Of a stretch of DNA of 64,000 bases, positions 44,336 to 54,257 are shown piece after piece; within the stretch, counting starts at the first letter, position 1, and every line of letters starts with the position of its first letter. Source of the stretch: Undaria pinnatifida (Eukaryota; Sar; Phaeophyceae; Laminariales; Alariaceae); NCBI GenBank assembly GCA_012845835.1, contig JABAKD010000026.1, positions 12,024,332 through 12,088,331 of the forward strand. The letters run 5' to 3'. A program made the position numbers and the translations under genes. A model generated the notes under the pieces. It was not told the origin of the DNA. It was given only the letters and a program-made list of their open reading frames with translations, and did not search any database.

Positions 44336-45454
44336 ATGGGAGTGTCCACGAAAGCAGATGATGCGGTAGACAAGCACGTTAGAGCTCTCAACGGCAAATT
44401 TTATGGGCTTAAGTTTGACGTATGTAAACGCACGGCTCAGTCCGTGATAAGTATGCGTCATACCGGGATCTCTGATATCCTGGAAGGGCGACCTTGCCCC
44501 GAGCCCGAACTAGTTAGTCTTTGTCCATCTTCTAGAAGAAGTAGGCCTTCACGAGCTGTAACTCGCAGCCAGGCCGCTGACGAAACAGATATTCAGTCCA
44601 GGGAAACACCTCCGGCTGATACGGCAAAGAATGTACAGCCGGACGCAGGGAGTACTCCCGTGGACACGGCACATCTGCCACCACCATCTTCAGGATAATC
44701 TGCACTCCCAGCCGCAACATTAGTATTATGGGCCACGGATGACAACATCTTGAATTTGGAAGACATCAATCACTGGCACCGCGACAACCGTCTTCTGTTC
44801 GACTTCTTGTTCCTGAGTACATCGGGAGCTACGACCAGCTTTCTTCTACAAGTCAAGCCCAAACGAGGTGACCTTGCGAATGGAAAGGCTGCTTAGGATG
44901 GTATGGTTAGAAAAAATCAAAATTCCACCCATCAACATAGATGTTTACTAAAACAACAACTATCGCATATGGTCATGACGGATGGGCAAGACCCAGACGT
45001 GTTTAAAAAAGAAGTATACTATTTACGGGATGAATTGGTGGACGTGGGAGAGGTATCCAACGATGACAGCATATTGGACATAGTGCTAGAAGGACTCACC
45101 GATGAATACCTGCAAATAAAATATAGCGCCGAAGCTGATGATGACTGTACACTCGATCGAGCTGTGATAACAATGCGCAATATGTACGCGAATAGAGCTA
45201 TGCGAATCGGGCCTTTGCAAAAACCGAAGGGGCGTGAATCTGCTATGGTAGTCACGTCAACACCCTCAGCAGTAGTGACCTCTTCACACTGCAAAAAGCC
45301 AGGCCATCGATTTCAAAGTTGCTTTAAACGCAAGGGAAAGATGCCGGGGAAGAAACCTCCCCCGGCACCTCGAAATAATTCGTGGTGTAGCCTGCTTAAT
45401 ACCGATCGCCACGATAATAGCGACTGTCGTCTCAAATGCCGGACGACAATATAA
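44336..45454 (+). pseudogene. Copia gag (UBN2-type), two in-frame stops
   Basis: One phase runs from ATG 44336 to TAA 45452-45454, interrupted by TAA at 44696-44698 and TAG at 44894-44896. The N-terminus (HVRALNGKFYGLKFDVCKR, then SDILEGRPCPEPE) fits the Copia Gag N-terminal domain. The segment after 44985 (DGQDPDVFKKEVYYLRDELV, SILDIVLEGLTDEYLQIKY) is the conserved core of UBN2-type Gag. A zinc knuckle follows (CKKPGHRFQSC), with the last three ligands present and the first Cys replaced by Ser. Gag would form the virus-like particle and bind element RNA. The stops and missing ligand mean it is inactive. Confidence 0.85.
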
Positions 45455-46900
45455 CCCGTCGCCGTGGTCCTGGTCAACAGAATGGCCGGCAAAATAACAA
45501 CCGCAGCGCTCACGACAACACCGCCCCAACTTCAATCTCAATAACGCAAATGGAGGCTTACGTCCCAGTGACACATGCTCCATCCGCTACTGCGGCTGCG
45601 ACTACAGCAGCTACCTTTACGTCCTTCGCGACTCCTTCCTGTCCATCCTCACCTCCAGTTGGTATAAGCTATTCTTTCATCGCCGCACCTCCGATCAACA
45701 TCGCTGCGCAGCCCGTCGACTTCTCCATGACTGCCGACAGCGGAGCTTCTAGCCGCTTCATCGACAATCAGCTTCTACCGGGCATTAAACACAAAGTGAA
45801 CAACTACGTGCAGCTGGACCCTCCTGTAAGAATCAACCTAGCGGGAAATCATTGCCTTTATGGCGTTGGTCAAGGGGTTTCTGTCGTTCAAGTGTCGGAC
45901 CACATAGGCTCTAACCACTCTGTGCAGCTTCCTGTCACGGTCGTACCAGGGCTAGGCAAGCACCTGTTTTCGGGGGGATCAGCTGCTGCGAGAATGGTAA
46001 CTATGATCATCGCCACGAAGTCGTGTCTGGACATGGGTGCATTTGCTATACCCGTACGCAAAGACAGCCACTGCTCTTCTCTGCATCATCTCGACCTCAC
46101 CACTGGTGCTACCAGCCGAACACCTGAGACAGCGTTTCCCACCATTTCCGGCAAAAATTTCAAACCGGAAACCGTCCTCGCTGTTTAAGCTTCAACTGTC
46201 ACTGAAGCTACTTCCCCGCCTAAACCCGTTCCAGCTAACATCGGGAACAGGAGGCTGGGTCATGCCAAGCAGGTGATGGCCGAGGTGAGAAGCATCCCAG
46301 AGTGTGGGGCAATTTTTTCAGACACTTTATCGACGTGTGATACGTGCAAGATCATTAAGAGCACTCCACAGGAACACCGTAAGATATTGCGGCCTAACCT
46401 TTCCAGCAAACATAACAAACTGGTGAGTACTGGGCTGCTAGGATACGCCGACATGGCAAAATATACCGACCATCACAGCAGGGTATAAAAAGGCTCCTTC
46501 ATCGAAGAGGCGCCTTCCGTTTAACCTACAGCAGACTCAGCCACTTCTCATGTAAGAGCGCGTCAGCTAGCCCTTCAACGCCAAGGATCGCCAAAACAGC
46601 AGTTCGATAATGTTTCGCAGCACACCAGCAAAGCTCTCAGAATGGACAAAACAATCCGTCCGGTATCTATTTGGGTACCCAACACCTACGCGCAATCTAT
46701 GGCCTCACCACCAGCGGAAGAATGCAAACCTTCAGCGACCTCTGCTGGAAGATCAACGACTTCAGCACAGAGAACTCCTTCTAAGCTCCAACACGTTGAA
46801 GTCGCAACTACAGCTCCGGCTCGCAAGACCGCATTTGACCATTGCGACTGCCTCGTAAATTATCTCAGGAAACCTCCATGATCGCTAGAATCATTTTTTC
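45436..46900 (+). pseudogene. Copia protease and broken integrase
   Basis: The frame opens at 45436, overlapping the end of gag by 19 bp in the -1 phase, so a frameshift or a secondary break is implied. The aspartic protease motif is ADSGASSRF (D101 of the frame), with GVGQGVSVVQV downstream, as in Copia proteases. After a stop at 46186 the same phase continues with RLGHAKQ and CDTCKIIKSTPQEHRK, the GAG-pre-integrase zinc-binding region. YADMAKYTDHHSR is an integrase core start. A QQFDNVSQHTSKALRMDKTI segment at about 46600-46660 resembles the later integrase core. Stops near 46486 and 46521 and a loss of the middle catalytic Asp region show decay. Confidence 0.8.
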
Positions 46901-48142
46901 ATGGAGTTCCATACAAGATTGCGGCCTTTCATAAGTTGGAAACAATGAAGCCTGCTTTCGATTCTGCCGTGTACGGTGTACGACCGGATTCTACCGTGTG
47001 CTGTCGGACTTTTCAATCACCGACAAACCGCGATGTACCGTGGAACCAAATAGGAAATGTACCGACAAAGGATTGGCCTATTATAATTCAGCTATAAGAC
47101 TGCCATGGACGGGGGAAAAAACAAGGCTGACGTACGACACATCGCATCACAACGTTTCTCCCCGTCTCTGTCCAAGCGCTATTTCAGCCTTCCTTTACCT
47201 TCTATACAAATGAGCTCCATCAACAGCTACTCAAACGACACTCGCGTCAATAATCGGGGACAGGCGCTGGAAATGCGGGTACGGTTGAAATTGATACTCA
47301 AGTAGAGAATATTACTTAATGCAGCAGTTATTTGTCAACTTTGAAGTTACAACTGCTCGCCAGTTACGTATTAGTAAAGGTGGAACTATGGGTCGTATGA
47401 ACTTACGTCAACGATCGTGCAGCAATAAGCCATGTTCTACCGGAAAATGAGTACGAATATATATGCCAGCATTAAGGAATAAAGGCTCAAAGACTGTCTA
47501 TCATATGCTCTTCAGCGTACGATTAGCATCAGACAGTTTATCATTAGACTATGTGCGTATCCTAGGATCATATTGAAGTGGCGTGGTTAACTTACAGCAG
47601 AGACCTTTGTTTGTTTGTTAGTTTGTTTGTTTATTCTTTTTTTTAAGATATAGCTCGTTGATGGACTATGACTACACCCATCATCGTCTACTAGAGTACT
47701 ATCAGTATTCGTCATTCTATCTGTTTCTTATTTTTCAAGTGCAGAAGTACGTAGGTACACAAAACAAACAACTGAATAGTGATTTATATATTTTTTTGTC
47801 GTAATGGACACTTGTCCACAATTCTCTTTATTTGTCTATTATTGTTTATCTTTTTGGTACAATTCAGGAAGCGTGTTTTAAAACCTAGTAGACGTATCTT
47901 TGCGTTTTATCTTGTAGGGTATTTATCGCTGGTAATTACACCAAGCGTTTTTTGTTTTTTTATACGTATCTTTCCTTCTAAGGTTTTTTTATTGTATTTC
48001 TTTTTTGTAAATGTGTGGATAACATGGATACATCCATATTTCCGCGGTTGATACACCAGACCGAATATGAGATACATTTGTTTTTGATTCATTTACGATT
48101 TTTTTTGTCAAGTATGAGTCTTCTCTAGCAATCTGACTTCGC
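46900..48142 (+). other. Anonymous 3' part of the Copia element
   Basis: This is where reverse transcriptase and RNase H should be. I find no SPVA/DVDTAF or YVDD motif in any frame. The second half (47580-48120) is AT-rich. A large internal deletion with replacement or rapid decay is inferred. Confidence 0.6.
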
Positions 48143-48154
48143 ATTCTGGGGGCG
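48143..48154 (+). other. Copia polypurine tract
   Basis: CTGGGGGCG directly precedes the 3' LTR (TATTGAGAG). Plant and algal Copia elements commonly show a similar G-rich tract at this place, where plus-strand synthesis is primed. Confidence 0.75.
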
Positions 48155-48569
48155 TATTGAGAGTATGAACCTTGGATTCAAATCTAAGTTAATGAGCAGT
48201 CTATTCGCACGAATAAGATATGCAGTTGAATCTCACGTTGGATCTGACGCTGAATCTTCGGTGGAACCTAGATGTGAACGTAGAATATGTTGAGGTTGTC
48301 TCATTGTCCCGGTATTCTACCGGACTACGGGCATTGTTCCGTCATGATCAAGTGGTGATGCACCCCACCATGATCACTCTCCCTTCCCTTCATTATTTCG
48401 CTGCTCTCTTTTTTTCTTTTCCTCTCTTTGGCCTCAAGCGCCCTTTCCAAACTATCCCTTTTTTATCTTATCACAAGCGATCTTAACAGACACTTCTGTG
48501 CCACCTCTGCACCTCTTTGCAATGAAGACAGAGCCTTCACACAACCATTGTGTTCACAGGCTATTTACA
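48155..48569 (+). repeat. Copia 3' LTR
   Basis: Starts TATTGAGAG (the expected TG is mutated to TA) and ends CTATTTACA, then the TACGA target duplication. Aligns with the 5' LTR throughout, including the TACCGGACTACGGGC and CACAACCATTGTGTTCACAG blocks. Confidence 0.93.
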
Positions 48570-50289
48570 TACGATACGAGCATAGCTCACGGGAACTAGT
48601 GCGAGGACTCGACTCATTCTCCGCAGCACCAAACGGACGAGAACGCACCATCGTAGCAGCGTCCCGCTGGCACACCCCAACACCGGTCATCAACGCCGTA
48701 CACTAGTTACACCCCCCAAGCCTGTGTCGTCCCAGCGGCTGTTGTGGTGTGTCGATACAACACTGCTGTGGGCACAACCAGCAGGCAGTTGGTGGCTATG
48801 CGTGCGTGCTAGAGGCGACGGAGATGCTCTGTGATTAGTGGTCGGAACTGCGTCGGACAAACGCTCGGTGTGGGTTTGGCCAATGAAATGGAGAGCCTAA
48901 AAATACTGCAATTTTTGTTCAAACCTGCCTTCACTGAGCTATGCTTTGGCCTATAGTCTAAGTGTGTTTGCGAAAAACATTCTTCGCAAATCAACCTTCA
49001 CAAATCCCCCGGAAGGTAAGATATGCGGTACTTTACAAAACAAATGGTTGAGAGAAGAGTACTTTACCGAAGGTAGGTTTTCATTAATAATATCGCGGAT
49101 TGTTTTCAAAATGACCACTTTATTGGCCTAGAACACATCGAGCGTTTGTCCGACGCAATTCCAATCACTAATCATGGATCATCTTTCTTGCCTCTGGCAC
49201 GCACCACCACCAGCTGCCTGCTGATTGTGCCCCCAGCAGTGGTATATCGAAACACCACAACTACCGCTGAGGGCATACATACTCCAGAGGTGAAGCTAGA
49301 GTATGACGCAGATGAGCGGTATTGTTGTATGCCAGCGGACCACTGTTACAACGGTGGGCTCGCGCCCGCTTGGTATCGTGGAGAATGCGTCGGCTACTCG
49401 TAATCGTGATCGTACGCGACGCTCGTATCACAGACCGAGACATCAGGAGACAGCTCGTGTACAATTTTTTATTCTAACACACCGTCATAGCCGCGGCAGC
49501 AGCAGAGCATGACGTGGGCCGCCGCGGTTCAAGTGTCGTGCGCCAGGCATGCTCGGAGCGGAAGTCGCCTGCGCGGTGGCGGAGTACACTGAGCGCAGCA
49601 ACATCACCAGCAGCACCAGCACACGACGAGAAGGATGCGCAGCCGGGGTTCAAAAATTGAATAATCCACACATGGAAACTCTTGTTGCTGCCGGTGCTGG
49701 TGCTGCTTGGTTTTGTCGATGAAGCAGATGCTGCGGCTGGATGTGGTGCGAGGGCGGCGGCACAAACCGCGGTGAACCCTGCCTCCTTCGCCTTTGCTTG
49801 GCTGCCGTCACTACACGTACCTGGCACGCCACTTGCTAGCTCTTTATTGCGTTCGATCTGTTTTTGTTTTGCCTTGTTGCTTCCCCCCTCACGTCGTGGA
49901 GGCGTCACCTGCAGCATTTTGTTTACTTCCAACGTGAACACAAAAAAAACACGGCAACAACTTTCACGTTCTTTAGCGAACTGGAAGTGCTTTTCCGAAT
50001 AACGTTTTTCCGCAAACACTCCACCTTTTTTAATTTTTTGCATCCCCCGGTGGATGGGAAAAAATATAGGTCAAGTTCACCACCCTTCCACGTATTTTCA
50101 TATGCGTCGTGTGTCGACTTAACTCAATTGCCTTCGCAGTCCAGCTCTAGCTGGCGTGTCCTTTAGTTCCCACTATAGCGATAGCGTCAGCTGTCCCTAT
50201 CGGCGGTCTTCGTTACCACCCCGGCAGTACTCTACCTTGCAGAAAAAGTTCCTCATGTCCTACCTTCGGGGGGGTTTGTGAAGGGTTTC

Positions 50290-50650
50290 TGTTCACGAAT
50301 AACGTTCGCCCCCCCCCACCTCCTCGCCCCCTCCCCACCCCCCCTCTCAAAAACCCGCCCCCATTCTCCCCACCGGTTATACACGACATGCAGTATATAC
50401 ATTGGGCAACTGATGCGTTCCACAGCTGTCATATTTTCTCCCCCTCAAAAGCGGTTTTCATAGTTTCCGTGCAAATATTGATTAACTTCGCCCTGCTGAC
50501 CCTGGTGCAAGTTACTCTGTAGTTCTAATGGAAGTAATCAATCTATTATATAATGAGGACAAACGCAGTAATACGCGAGATCGGAGTATCATATACAACT
50601 TGCAGAGTTGAGTTTCCACCAAATATTTGATCTCACAACTGGAGTTTCTT
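50290..50650 (+). repeat. C-rich retroposon-like repeat, copy C
   Basis: C tracts at 50309-50350 are followed by GGTTATACACGACATGCAGTATA, a CAACTGATGCGTTCCAC segment, CCCCCTCAAAAGCGG and the conserved block 50545-50650 ending in CACAACTGGAG with a T-rich tail. The small-ORF ATG is TTG here. The copy is 5'-truncated relative to copy A and ends 35 bp before the Gypsy 5' LTR. Confidence 0.65.
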
Positions 50651-50684
50651 ATAACTTTTTATAATACGGTGGCAGTCGGCAGGT

Positions 50685-50946
50685 TATACCGCTATGATCG
50701 TATCATTGGACATTTGACCGCACATTGAACATGTTTGGACACAATTAGTAAAGGAGCTCTATTTTTACTGTTGCTAGCGTTTCTTGTAACCTCTTGAGAT
50801 ATAAACGGGAAGTTCCATGGCCGATGGCATGGCACATCCCTGTTTGATAGCGAACGAAGTATTGCATCGTAGACAGACGCACTCGAGCCTATGAGGGAAA
50901 GTCCTCGGCGCTGATACCACTGGGCCCGCGGTCGTGCGGTTCGGTA
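50685..50946 (+). repeat. Gypsy 5' LTR
   Basis: Aligns with 54005-54257. Shared landmarks are CGTATCATTGG, CTAGCGTTTCTTGT, CTCTTGAGATAT, TGGCCGATGGC, CGAACGAA, CGCACTC.GAGCCTA and GGGCCCGCGGTCG. The 3' limit is set by where similarity fades and is uncertain by about ten bases. Confidence 0.8.
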
Positions 50947-51059
50947 CGATTCAATTGAGTGGGGTAAGTTCTGCCAACTACCCAAAACGTGACCAGTTTG
51001 CTTTTCGAGGGCCAAAAGGCACCGTTTTGCGTGCTGGTGTGGGACACCAGCCGAACGCA

Positions 51060-52000
51060 ATGGAAGACCGTACAGCAGCAAAAGGAGCGCGAGCGCAGGG
51101 CGCTGGTAGAGTCCATTCTACGAATTGGGGCAACCCGAGAGGTAGAGGCCGAGCCGGCAGCCGACTGAAGCCGGAAATCAAGGTGATGATCGGGGGAAAT
51201 AGACCGCCTGGGTTGGGTGGTGCTGTAGTTACCTAAGAATACATGCGCGAATTTCTTGTTGCTTACTCGGAGTACGAACAGCAGATGCACACCAGAAAAC
51301 AAGATGGAGGAGACCGGGTGCTGGTAGATTCGATGACTCAAGTGATGGTGGCTGATGGGGTTCTACCATGGCAAGCCCTGGGTCGACCTCTCCGACAAGG
51401 AGCTTATGCAAAGGCACAAAAAAAATTATACTGGAGCAGGCGAGTGATGAGGAGTGTTCCCCTCAGATATTCCGTGTGCTGAAGATGGATGCAAGCGAGC
51501 CGGCAGATAGCAGGGTATTGATGCAAAACGTTCCCTGCGAGAAAACCTTGCTGGCAGCGGGCTCACGGAGGTGGTGACGCCCGGCGGTCGGTAGAACATG
51601 CTTAATATCGGCAAGTTGCTGGTGGAGGCAATAGCGGCGGCAAATAAACCTCTCAAGTCCCGCCGCGAGGTGGAAAAAGAGAAGATGCGATTCGATGTCA
51701 TAATGCATGATCCTCACGCATTGTTCAACTTTATTGCCAACTAGCAACGAGACCAAGGTGTAATGGAGGCCAACGATGCTGAACGCCGGCAACAGCAAAG
51801 CAGCGTGACGCTAGGCCGGTTTCTCATCCAGGAACCAAGCCAAAGGGAAGTGCTGCTGACGTACTCGACTCAACCGAGAGTACCGAGGCTTCTCGTTTGC
51901 AAGCAGAGCGGATCCGTCGCGAAGACAACAACGAGTGTTGTGTGCGGCTTGCAAGGCCACAAGCAGTGAGACTGCCACCAAAGCCAGCAGGGTACGGCGT
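51060..52000 (+). pseudogene. Gypsy gag relic
   Basis: Coding-like pieces appear in shifting phases: EYMREFLVAYSEYEQQMHTR at 51238-51297, ECSPQIFRVLKMDASEPADS at about 51453, REVEKEKMRFDVIMHDPHAL at about 51665-51725. At about 51935-51975 a zinc knuckle is split by a frameshift (CAAC in one phase, GHKQ and a downstream Cys in another, with a TGA between). The order fits a Ty3/Gypsy Gag. Several frameshifts and stops make it inactive. Confidence 0.6.
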
Positions 52001-52439
52001 GGAAAGGCACTCATGGCCAGAGCCACGGCCAGACGCCCATACCGCAGCAGCAGCAGTACACAAGCGGTCTCGACCAGCATACCTGGGGCAAGGCAACAGG
52101 AATGGCTCCTGCGTCTGCCACTCCTCGAGCTATTGCGTACAAGACCGCCTCAAAAGCGGTGGTTAGGGAGACCAAATCTACCGCGCCGGGTCAAACGCGG
52201 TGGTTGCGGCGACCGAACGTGCTGCGCCTGCAGCGCCTACGCAGAATGGCGACGACTACGTGTAAATTCGCCTGCCGCGGTAGACAGTGCTGCACCAGAT
52301 TTCCCAAAGCGCTTGGCTGCAGAAAGCAGCGCCAATTCTTCACTCTGTTCCGGTGCAGCTGCCGGCACCCGTGTCGCAGCAGTGCCGCGGTGATTCCATC
52401 ACCATTTCATACGCGCGTGTCTTTGCCTTGCAGCCTGGC

Positions 52440-53290
52440 GGATGTGGAGATACGAACGTGGATACAGTGAAGATTGAGCCGCATCTGGAGGCGGTGACGC
52501 TGCATGTCGCGGGGCGTCTTGCGATTCACGGTTTCTTCGTGGCTGCTGACAACAATGTGCTCATTGATCCTGGTTCAGGAATAACAGCAATGTCGAAGGA
52601 GCTGGTAGAAGCTCTCTGGGAATAGCGGAGAATGATTCAAACTGCGGTGAGGCAGGCATTTGTTGAGAATGAGCGTGTGGTGTCTTCGTTGGGGCAGAAG
52701 TGTGAAAATTAAACGAAATCGTGTCCGTTCCACTTAACGATCGAAGGTCATCGTGCTCCCTGAGGGAGGCGATGCGGTTATCATCGGACACAAGGCGTTG
52801 AAGAAATTCGGAGTCAACGTCATTGCGCAGCTCTAGGTATCTGTACTGAAGGCACATGGTCGTCAATATTGCGCTAGGATGGAGCTTACAGCTCGTGCTA
52901 TGGGCGAACCCCGCGCTGGTGCTTTGCTGCGATTGGTGATGGCCGTCACAGCATTCGGGTCGGGCGGCGATGTGCCAGGCGACGTGAACGATGATGTCAC
53001 ACTGGAGCTGGTGCCTCAACGACCCATGGTATTACAGGATTCCGAGGTGGGGATGCAGGATCGTGTAGGTGCGTGGAAGACGGCGGTCGATGCCGCTGTT
53101 GACCATAGCTCTCCGCCGGAATGTGCCAAGATACTGCGATCTATCGTTTTTCGCACGCACCTTGACGTGTTCTGCCGGGCGTTGTTGGGCGACCCACCTG
53201 AACGCAAGAGACCTGTGGCGGTCTGGATCCATTCAGGAGCACGGGTGGTGCGAGCGAAGCCCCCACCAGAACGTGATTGCTTACCGTGAC
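52440..53290 (+). pseudogene. Gypsy retropepsin and pre-RT linker relic
   Basis: At 52540-52620 the frame reads NNVLIDPGSGITAMSKELVE, a retropepsin active site (D-x-G-[SA]-G, here DPGSG). After stops near 52623 and 52709, a second frame (52879-53289) contains VVLQ-type linker sequence, ECAKILRSIVFRTHLDVFCR and LLGDPPERKRPVAVWI. The latter two match the segment that precedes reverse transcriptase in Gypsy polyproteins. The expected RT start after RAKPPP is missing. Confidence 0.7.
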
Positions 53291-53334
53291 TGCGGCAGAG
53301 TCTTGCCGCGACTGCCGTTCAGTGGTGACGACGA

Positions 53335-53460
53335 CCGGCGTTGAGGTGGCCCAGGAAGGACTAGGAGGAGGTTGAGAGCGCCTGGGAGCCGGTGTGGCGC
53401 GTCTTCCATGACGCACCGGCCGTCCTGCGAAAAAAACTCAAGGCGCTGCGGCTGAGCAGA
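53335..53460 (+). pseudogene. Chromodomain-like integrase tail joined to the linker
   Basis: One phase reads EEVESAWEPVWRVFHDAPAV followed by LRKKLKALRL, preceded by W and a TAG. This matches the end of chromodomains on Gypsy integrases (EES.WEP...DAP..L). It lies about 80 bp after the pre-RT linker, so the intervening RT, RNase H and integrase core have been deleted. Confidence 0.55.
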
Positions 53461-53990
53461 AGTTTGCGCCCGCGCTCGTACAACGGTATGAGCTGCGTTT
53501 GAGATCATGTTGTGGTTTAGGGGTGGTCCCGTATTCTGCGTTGAGGATTTTCGGTTTTTCTGAGTTTTGAATTTCTAGTTTTTTTCACTCAGAATTTCTG
53601 CGTAGGGCGCTGATAGTGCCTGACGCAACCACACACAGCTAACGGTCGATCGCCGAGGCTGTGTGTGGCCAGAGCATGCCCGAAGTTGATGCTGCCGTTC
53701 AACGGGTGGCTAATACACTGAAATATCCTGTGTGCGGTCTTGGCTTCGGCAACTTGCATCTGCAATTGGAGGTGTGACGCGTGGTTCGTGATTTGCTTGA
53801 AGAGGCATCGGTGGCTACGCGGCTGCTGAACAATGATTGGTCACGGTCAGTAAACGTGGTAGATGTCACAGTAGATCCTGGTGAAATTGGCCACGATTTG
53901 TTCGACTTCATCATTGCCCAGCGTACAGACAGCTCTGTCTATCAAAGCTACTCGGTCTGAGCCCACTTTTGGTTGGTAGCCCGATATGGG

Positions 53991-54004
53991 ATGTTGGAGG
54001 GGGC
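53991..54004 (+). other. Gypsy polypurine tract
   Basis: ATGTTGGAGGGGGC sits immediately upstream of the 3' LTR start (TGCACCGC), as expected for a plus-strand primer site. Confidence 0.55.
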
Positions 54005-54257
54005 TGCACCGCTGTGGTCGTATCATTGGGCGTTTTACCGACATAGAATGTTTGGATACAATTCATCGGGCAGTTCCACTGTCATGCTAGCGTTTCTTGT
54101 GAGCTCTTGAGATATTAGCGGGAAGGTCTATGGCCGATGGCTTAAAGCTTCCCCGTGTGATAACGAACGAACCAATGCAGTGTCGACAAACGCACTCCGA
54201 GCCTACGAGAAGTACTCGGAGCCGATACTACAGGGCCCGCGGTCGCGCGAGTCGTCA
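54005..54257 (+). repeat. Gypsy 3' LTR
   Basis: Begins TGCACCGCTGTGG and ends CGTCA, giving TG...CA ends. Aligns with the 5' LTR over its length; see that entry for landmarks. A possible duplicated target (CAGGC versus CAGGT) follows. Confidence 0.8.

Larger units (their letters stand above)
43704..48574 (+). mobile_element. Ty1/Copia LTR retrotransposon with TACGA target duplication
   Basis: The element spans 43709-48569, flanked by identical TACGA (43704-43708 and 48570-48574). It has 420-bp and 415-bp LTRs, a primer-binding site directly after the 5' LTR, gag, protease, GAG-pre-integrase and a broken integrase core, and a G-rich polypurine tract before the 3' LTR. Reverse transcriptase and RNase H are not found, and only about 1.2 kb of anonymous AT-rich DNA lies between the last integrase-like remnant and the 3' LTR. 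It is inserted in the left arm of the large inverted repeat; joining its flanks restores alignment with the right arm, which confirms the insertion independently. It cannot encode its own replication. Confidence 0.92.
43085..50030. mobile_element. Large inverted repeat (foldback-like element), left arm split by Copia
   Basis: The left arm is 43085-43703 continuing at 48575-48872 (about 917 bp). The right arm is 49139-50030 reversed (about 890 bp). When the Copia insertion is removed the arms align in order: GTTGGAAGTA, GACGCCTCCA, CGTCGTGTGCTG, a GCTCCGAGCA-like block, CGACACTGAGACCGCGG, TATGACGGTGTG, TACACGAGCTGT, GATACGAGC, CATTCTCC, GGGCACAA.CAGCAGGCAG, ATTAGTGGT..GAA.TGCGTCGGACAAACGCT. 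The loop is about 266 bp (48873-49138). I find no transposase, so this is either a foldback/long-TIR non-autonomous element or two opposite copies of one dispersed arm. Outer ends are approximate. Confidence 0.75.
50685..54257 (+). mobile_element. Ty3/Gypsy LTR retrotransposon, internally deleted
   Basis: Diverged direct repeats of about 250-260 bp bound the element (50685-50946 and 54005-54257). The flanks CAGGT (50680-50684) and CAGGC (54258-54262) may be a 5-bp target duplication with one change. Inside are a Gag-like segment, half a zinc knuckle, a retropepsin, the pre-RT linker and then, within about 80 bp, a chromodomain-like tail. The reverse transcriptase, RNase H and integrase core are absent. 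Internal length is about 3.06 kb. The LTRs look more diverged (roughly one in five by eye) than those of the Copia element, so this copy is older. Confidence 0.8.

Noticed and set aside
44135-44394. Minus-strand frame with DADADADA repeats
   Set aside because: Simply the reverse translation of the CAGCAT microsatellite.
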